Source: Craterostigma plantagineum
Lineage: Eukaryota > Streptophyta > Magnoliopsida > Lamiales > Linderniaceae
Direction: 5' to 3'
DNA: 64,000 nucleotides
Assembly: GCA_027422505.1 (NCBI GenBank)
Contig: JAPQWV010000005.1
Coordinates: 7,755,501 to 7,819,500, forward strand
Part shown: piece after piece, positions 58,394 through 64,000 of the stretch
How positions within the stretch are numbered: position 1 is the stretch's first letter
Layout: each line of letters starts with the position of its first letter
Made by a program: the position numbers and the translations under genes
Notes under the pieces: model-generated
What the model was told of the DNA's origin: nothing
Databases searched by the model: none
What the model saw: only the letters and a program-made list of their open reading frames with translations

Positions 58394-60146
58394 ATGAAGA
58401 TCAGCGAGCGACTCAAAAGGTTGTTTGCTTGCACTAACGGTATATAATCAATTCCTACACCTTAAGTGTATCTCTTAAAATTATTATCAATTGTTAGTTA
58501 TATCACGTTGTGTCCGACTCACAGCGACCCTACCCGATGACCCGAACCCGCGACCCACGGACCTCCGAGAGGAGTACGCCCACGCATTTCGAACCGAATC
58601 CTACAACGAGTTTTGGACCCACGTCCTCGCCCTGAACAAAGCGGATCGACCCGTGGGGTCCACGACGGCCGCGCGCCTCCCTTCGTACAGACTCTTCGCC
58701 GAGCACCTACTCGACCCGGACCAAACCACCGTGACCCGGTTACTGGCCCTGACCCGAAACCGACCCGAAGTCTCGGCCCTACTACACGATTACTTCTCCA
58801 ACACGTCTGACGCTTCTTACCTGTGCAGTCTCCTCCTCAAAGACGTCGAACACGTGAGGAAACGGTACAGGGCCATGACGACGGATCGGTTCTCATGTGA
58901 CCCGGGGAAAAGCGGGTCGTGCATGTCGACTGACCTGCTGCCCAATACACTGGTAAACGTTGAATGACTAACTCAAATAAAAGCTTAAGCTTGAAAGGGA
59001 ATTCATATTTTTTTTATATTAATATGGATTATATTTTTGGGGAGTGACATTCTTAGGACATCTAAGTTAGGAGGTGACAATTTTAGGACAATAAATTTTG
59101 AAATTAAAGAAATTTTAGGGCAACCAAATTGGTATTGCAAATTTAGAACATAACTTTCGAAATTAAAGCAATTTGAGGTCAATAAGTTGCAAAATCAGCG
59201 TTGTTCAATTTTAAAATATGTTGTCTGAAAACTGCAACCTCTAATTTATGTGACCTCAAGTTGCTTCACTTTTGAAACTTATTGTCCTAAAATTGCAAAC
59301 CTTGAACCTATATTATTTATTTCAAAAAACGCCCCCGCATGTCGAGGCTTGTTTCGGCCTTATCTAATGTACGAACCCATGATCTCTAGGCATGAATCCT
59401 GATATCATGCTGAATTGACCACCTCACCTAAACGCTAAAGCTTAAAAGCAAGTTAGTCTATCATATTTTCAATTTCTATTATTAATTTCCAACAGGTAAG
59501 AGCGACCCTTTTCGCGAAATCCAACCCGTTTCGCCCCACCGCCCCATCGATGGCCCGTTTCCAAGACATGCAAACGGGCTGCGCCGATCTACTCATAGAG
59601 CTCGAGGCCCGACGAGACAAGGCCCAATCCAAGATCCGCCGGCTAAAGAAGATCAAATGCGGGTCGACCCTAATCCTTACCGCGGTCACTACTTCCCTGC
59701 TCATAGCCCTCGTGGCCCACGCCTTGGTGCTCATGGTGGTTGCACCAGGGTTCATGGCGGGTGGGTTGGGGTTCGACTCGATCGGTAAATTGGCTAAGTG
59801 GGTGGCTCAGCTCGATGCTGCCGCCAAGGGGACCTACATACTGATTAGGAACTTGGACACAACGAGCCGGCTCGTGGCTCGACTCGATGATGAGATGGTC
59901 CACATGGAGGGTTTGCTGAGGCTTTGGTTGAAGAGAGGAGAGCGAGACGAAGTTCCACGGGTTCGAGCCGAGGATGAAGTCGCTCGTCGGATGAAGAAAA
60001 ACGGTGAGGGCTTTGTCGAGAAGCTCGATGAATTGGAAGAACATTTGTATTTGTGCTTCATGAATATTAATAGAGCTAGGAACCTTGTGGTTAAGGAGAT
60101 CTTGAATTCTGGTAATATTAGCTTGAGTTCAGATTCTTCAACTTAG
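58394..60146 (+). CDS. UPF0496 family membrane protein
   Basis: Three exons, 58394-58439, 58525-58952 and 59496-60146, join in phase for 374 residues. ATG 58394 gives MKISERLKRLFACTNG. The conserved N-terminal block is LREEYAHAFRTESYNEFWTH, followed by LLDPDQTTV and a helical DASYLCSLLLKDVEHVRKRY. In exon 3 a coiled segment (CADLLIELEARRDKAQSKIR) precedes a hydrophobic hairpin at about residues 216-245 (LILTAVTTSLLIALVAHALV), then a long helical tail. This is the layout of plant UPF0496 (DUF677) proteins such as At3g19330. The biochemical role is not established; relatives have been linked to membranes and stress. Codon use is G/C-rich in exon 2 relative to surroundings. No defect seen. Confidence 0.9.
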
Positions 60147-60403
60147 TATGTTGGATTTGGGGGTCTTATTACATACATCACATAATATGTACTAATTTTT
60201 TTACCCGTGCAATGCACGGTATTAACTATTATATGTTAATAAAAATATAAATTTTTGTATGCTAGTGGGTAGTTATTGTCGTATAAATATGGGATAGTGG
60301 GTAGTTTTAATGTTTCTTTATATTTTCTAAGTTTATAATAATCAATTATTATTGAAAGCATGTTAACATTATAAACCACCCACATTTCTAAAAGTATATA
60401 AGG

Positions 60404-60404
<1 letters not shown>

Positions 60405-60438
<34 letters not shown>
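60405..60438. repeat. (AT)n microsatellite
   Basis: Uninterrupted alternating run. Confidence 0.9.
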
Positions 60439-60441
<3 letters not shown>

Positions 60442-60966
60442 GCACATTCATTCAACAAAGTAAAAGAAGAGGTATTAGTTTGAATATACATAGCCGTCTT
60501 ATAATTGATGTCTGTGTGGATAATGGTTCGCCGAAACAGAAACATATGTCGGAACGAACACGAGTATTTCAGTTCCATTACATCGTTGCGTAACAGTCTG
60601 AGGCAGTTTCAAAACTTCTCTCATTTGACCCAAAACGACTGTTTGATGATCGATTTGAGTACGCAAGCCTGTCGTTTCAGTGATATCGAATTGTTCGCAA
60701 TCTAAATTATCATTTTTGAATCCGCAGTCACTATGACAATATCATTTGGTGGTTTCTTCTTAAGCCCAAACTATTCATATGCTCATTTAGTCCCAAATAC
60801 ATCAAATTCTTCATGGATTGAAACAGTACTGAATCGGAGCGTGGGGATTTGATCGTTTTGTTGTGTGCTCCAAAGAAAATTGAGCTAGAGATTGGGCTAA
60901 TGGGCCGAAAAGTTTTTATTTTGCCTTTGATCTCTTACATTACAAAATAAACAAGCTAAGTTGCAA

Positions 60967-61030
60967 GTCTCTCTCTCTCTTTCTCTCTCTCTCATTGAAT
61001 TATTAAGACGATTGAGAGAGAGAGAGAGAT
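60967..61030. repeat. CT/GA microsatellites in inverted orientation
   Basis: A (CT)n run at 60967-60995 and a (GA)n run at about 61013-61029 can pair as a hairpin with a loop of about 20 bp. Confidence 0.8.
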
Positions 61031-62656
61031 GCACAAGACGTAGTCAACCACCACCTACTTGGGCATGTGATATGCTGGCTAAGCTTTTTTGTCTTGTAGG
61101 GCCAATAAAACTAAATGCTCTAATCTAAAAACCAACCCATTCGATGTTGAGTTTGTGAAGGAAAGACATACATCACGTTGGCCCCACGCTTTTATATACT
61201 AACTTTACATTTAAAGAAAGATCCAATCATTACATTCTCATTCTTCACCTCCGTTGAGATATACATACACAATAGAAATCGTTGCTTGCTGTAAGAATAT
61301 ACAATATTAGCTTATTTTTTAATCATTTGAAAAAAGAAAAAAGAAAAAAAGGAAAGAAGTTGATAAGAATGATGCCAAGAACCACTGGAGAGGGGGGAAG
61401 TTGTAACATCGTTATCATCAATTATAAAATAATGGAAATTGCGAAAGAGATGTAAAAACAAAGAAAAAAATAATTGTGTCGTTGTCCATCACACGAGGGA
61501 TAAAGCGATATAACTTTGAAGCTTAACCCATTCCAAAAAGGATAAAACGAAATTCCGTTCAAGGTGCACGTGCGTGTTCCTTTCGAAGTGATAATTGAGG
61601 TTATTTATTTAAAGAAAAAAGGACGGCTTTTTTCCAATAACCTCGTGATGATTGATCAATAAATAGCAATTCCATGATTGAAATAGTGATTTGTAGATAC
61701 TTTTTTTTTTTTTTTATTTTCCGTATGAAGGTGATTATGAGAATGAATGTAAGAAGGTCACGTGACATGACGAGGTAAAATTATTTCCTAGCTGGCGTCA
61801 GTTTATTACTATGATTATCTTATTCTGCGCCGCGCCGTAATATTTCTCATAGGTGCACGTTACTTCGGAGGTTGGCGTATATTTGTAATTCTTAATATTA
61901 CACTCTGACCCTTAAGTTATGCATAATCTCATATGACCCCCTATTGCATTGTTAAGGAAATATTGAGTAGAGTATGTTTGGTTGGGAGGTTGAGTTTAGA
62001 TGTATTAATCTCAATTGGATATAGCTAATATAAGAATAAGAGTTTTTTGTGTGTTCGGTTGATGAGTTTATAATGATGGATGGATATCTGGTGCGTTTTT
62101 TAGATGAGTTTATATAGTATTAGGTTTAATTAAACTGAATTACAATATTAACACTGAATATAAAAGTTCTATAAAATAAGTAAATAATTTACGCAAAACA
62201 CATGGTATTAATAGGGTATTAATTAAATCTTGTCATTAAATAAACATTCCGACCGAAGGCTACTAAATAAACATTAGATAATTCTTACTCATCTAATCCT
62301 TCCTAATACACCAAACTAAAGATATTCGACACTTTTAATTTGTGCTATATGATGAGATATCTAGCCTTACATTAAGACTACATATTGAATTGACCTGGGG
62401 ACTGAAAAATTATATAGTAAAAGTCGGAGGACTAAAATGTAAAATAAAGCCCACCACTAATCAATCAAACTCTGTTTTGTTTTTGTTGGCGTCTTACTTA
62501 ACCATATTAGAGAACCATGCCATGTGATCTCTTGCGCGTATAAACCTCTCTTCTCTTTCTAAGCTAAGTAATCGATTTTCCACCGTGAAAACATAACAAA
62601 AGACACAAAATCCACTCACGCACGCCACCGCACATCGCCGGAATCTGACGTCATCC

Positions 62657-64000
62657 ATGAGTGCCGTAGTACACGACAGCGTTGGGATTGTAAATGCTGC
62701 GGCGAACGCCATCGCTGCAGCTGAAAGCAGAGTCCAAGCTCAGCCCTCAACTGTTCGTGTGAGTTCTTATCATATCTCCTCTTTCCCCTGTTTCTGTTTT
62801 TCCCCTGTTTTATGGCTAAGAGTACTTTTGTTGCAATGATTAGTCCTGTTGTGCTGCTGCTATAGCCGATTCTTATTATATCTCCTCTTTCCCCTGTTTC
62901 TGAGTTGCTTGGGTATTCCCCTGTTTTCTGGCGAAGAGTACTTCTGTTGTAATAATAAGTTCTGCTGTGCTACTGATATGGTCGATTCCTACAGAGTTTA
63001 TTACATGTTTGATCTGTGTTTTAACATTTGATTCATGATCAATTGAAAATGGAGATTGAAAGCCCAGCTGAGTTTTAGCATATAGGAAGTTGGGAATCTT
63101 TCAGATCAGATTTCAGACAATGGAGATTAGGACCTTACTCTGTTATTTTCTTTTCTTGCAGAAGCGGCGATGGGGAAATTGGTTGAACACCTACTGGGCA
63201 TGCTTCGGCTCCTCCTCCTCCTACAGGCACAGCAAGCGCGTGGGCCACGCGCCGATCGTCCCCGAACCCGCCGCCCAGACCGCCGCCTCCGCCTCGAATC
63301 CCGCCGCAATCGATACCTCCAACAGCCGCTCTTCCTCGACAACAACGATCGTCTTTCCGTTCATAGCGCCGCCGTCTTCGCCGGCTTCCTTCCTCCAATC
63401 CGACCCGCCGTCGTCGACCCAAACCCCCAACGGGCCGCTCACCATGGCGTCGCCGGCGAAGACGGCCCAGATTTACACAATCGGGCCGTACGCCCACGAG
63501 ACCCAGCTAGTCTCCCCGCCGGTCTTCTCCACCTTCACCACCGAGCCCTCGACTGCCTGCTACACGCCGCCGCCCGAGGCGGCGACCCAGCATACGACGG
63601 CGACGGCGACGGCGAGCCTCACCTCGCCGGAAGTTCCCTTCGCCCAGCTTCTGATGTCGTCCCTCGCCAAGAATGGAACGAACAGTAATGGGCCTTCTTA
63701 CTACGGCTATCGAAAGTACTACTCATTATCTCAGTGCGAATTTAAGCCTTATTACCAAAACCCTTCGAGCCCAGGCTCGAACATGTCTACTTCTGGCACT
63801 TGTTCCCCTTTCCCCGACAAGATCCAAAGGTTTTCGCCGAGCTGTAATAATCTTGAGAGGCAGGACGTGGGGAACGAAGGCGACGTAATAACAACGGTCG
63901 ATCATAATAGGGTTTCTTTCGAACTGATGGGAGAAGACATACCGACTTGCGTTGTAAGAGAAGTGAGCCATTCGATAGAGAGTTCTAGCCGTAGTAACGA
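62657..64000 (+). CDS. hydroxyproline-rich glycoprotein-like protein (3' end beyond window)
   Basis: Exon 1 (62657-62758) gives MSAVVHDSVGIVNAAANAIA and AAESRVQAQPSTVR. Exon 2 (63162 on) opens KRRWGNWLNTYWACFGS and stays open to the window end, about 314 residues so far. Conserved signatures are TIVFPFIAPPSSPASFLQSD, YTIGPYAHETQLVSPPVFST, TTEPSTACYTPPPE and SPEVPFAQLL. From memory this matches the family of Arabidopsis At5g52430 and At4g25620, labelled hydroxyproline-rich on composition. There is no signal peptide, so wall targeting is doubtful, and the function is unknown. The first 400 bp of exon 2 is much more G/C-rich than its flanks. Splice sites are gtgagt and cttgcag. Confidence 0.9.
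62764..62985. repeat. tandem duplication in intron 1 of the HRGP-like gene
   Basis: Two diverged copies of about 110 bp share tatctcctctttcccctgtt, ttcccctgttt and aagagtactt; the second starts near 62870. Confidence 0.75.

Larger units (their letters stand above)
60147..62656. other. 2.5 kb intergenic, upstream of the HRGP-type gene
   Basis: Contains an (AT)n run (60405-60438) and a CT/GA inverted microsatellite (60967-61030). A possible MITE lies at about 61970-62330 (gtatgtttggttgggaggtt to accaaactaaag). No coding frame with splice support. Confidence 0.45.

Noticed and set aside
59453..60061. Minus-strand open frames
   Set aside because: Shadows of the G/C-rich third exon of the UPF0496 gene.
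63127..63497. Arg/Gly-rich minus-strand and alternate plus-strand frames
   Set aside because: Complement and alternate-frame readings of the HRGP-like exon 2, whose true frame shows family motifs.

Overview
This is plant nuclear DNA, almost certainly from a core eudicot and possibly an asterid (the clade is a guess). The reasons are intron-rich genes with GT-AG introns, AT-rich intergenic DNA, and a dense load of plant-type transposons: Copia LTR elements with tRNA-Met primer sites, LINEs, SINE-like units, hAT, Mutator-like, Tourist, Stowaway and CACTA sequences. No bacterial-style operon, CRISPR array, tRNA gene or rRNA gene was seen.

Seven host loci can be read. (1) 6574-24739 (+): a DUF21/CBS (CNNM-type) membrane protein gene whose last intron has grown to about 15 kb. 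(2) 27192-29264 (+): a REVEILLE-class (RVE6-like) single-MYB clock transcription factor, intact. (3) 33665-35107 (+): a beta-carotene hydroxylase (BCH/CHYB), intact. (4) 42518-43147 (+): a small lysine-rich coiled-coil protein of unknown function. (5) 51905-56711 (+): a MATE/DETOXIFICATION transporter that has lost its 5' end and carries frameshifts. (6) 58394-60146 (+): a UPF0496 membrane protein, intact. (7) 62657 to the window end (+): the start of a hydroxyproline-rich, SPxF-type protein gene. From memory, loci 1, 2, 3 and 7 have their closest Arabidopsis relatives in the same order on one stretch of chromosome 5, so the gene backbone looks ancestral and the spacing is due to transposons.

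The most striking region is 9551-24688. It lies between the penultimate exon of locus 1 (ends 9550) and a 51-bp last exon recognisable at 24689-24739. A LINE remnant (minus strand) was split by a 14.1-kb Copia element (9869-23994, minus strand, TSD ccagt). That Copia was hit twice more: by a 6.8-kb Sirevirus-like Copia (10663-17468, plus strand, TSD aaccg, 914-bp LTRs with three mismatches) and by a 2.3-kb LTR now solo (18012-20304, TSD tgtac). The Sirevirus-like copy has lost integrase and most of reverse transcriptase while keeping its reading frame at the junction. Locus 1 also lacks an AG at two predicted 3' splice sites and has a frameshift, so it may be dying.

Elsewhere there is a Mutator-like element carrying a broken BAHD acyltransferase fragment (25344-26581), a tandem trimer of a SINE-like pol III promoter unit (30830-31190), a large foldback inside a Mutator-like element (31651-32949), a Tourist element with a Stowaway inside it (40101-40618), a decayed Copia (46303-48832) abutting a decayed hAT transposon (48833-51904) that directly truncates the MATE gene, and two families of short repeats present in opposite orientations.

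Exon boundaries were placed by eye from reading-frame continuity and splice consensus. Family calls rest on remembered protein families, not on searches.
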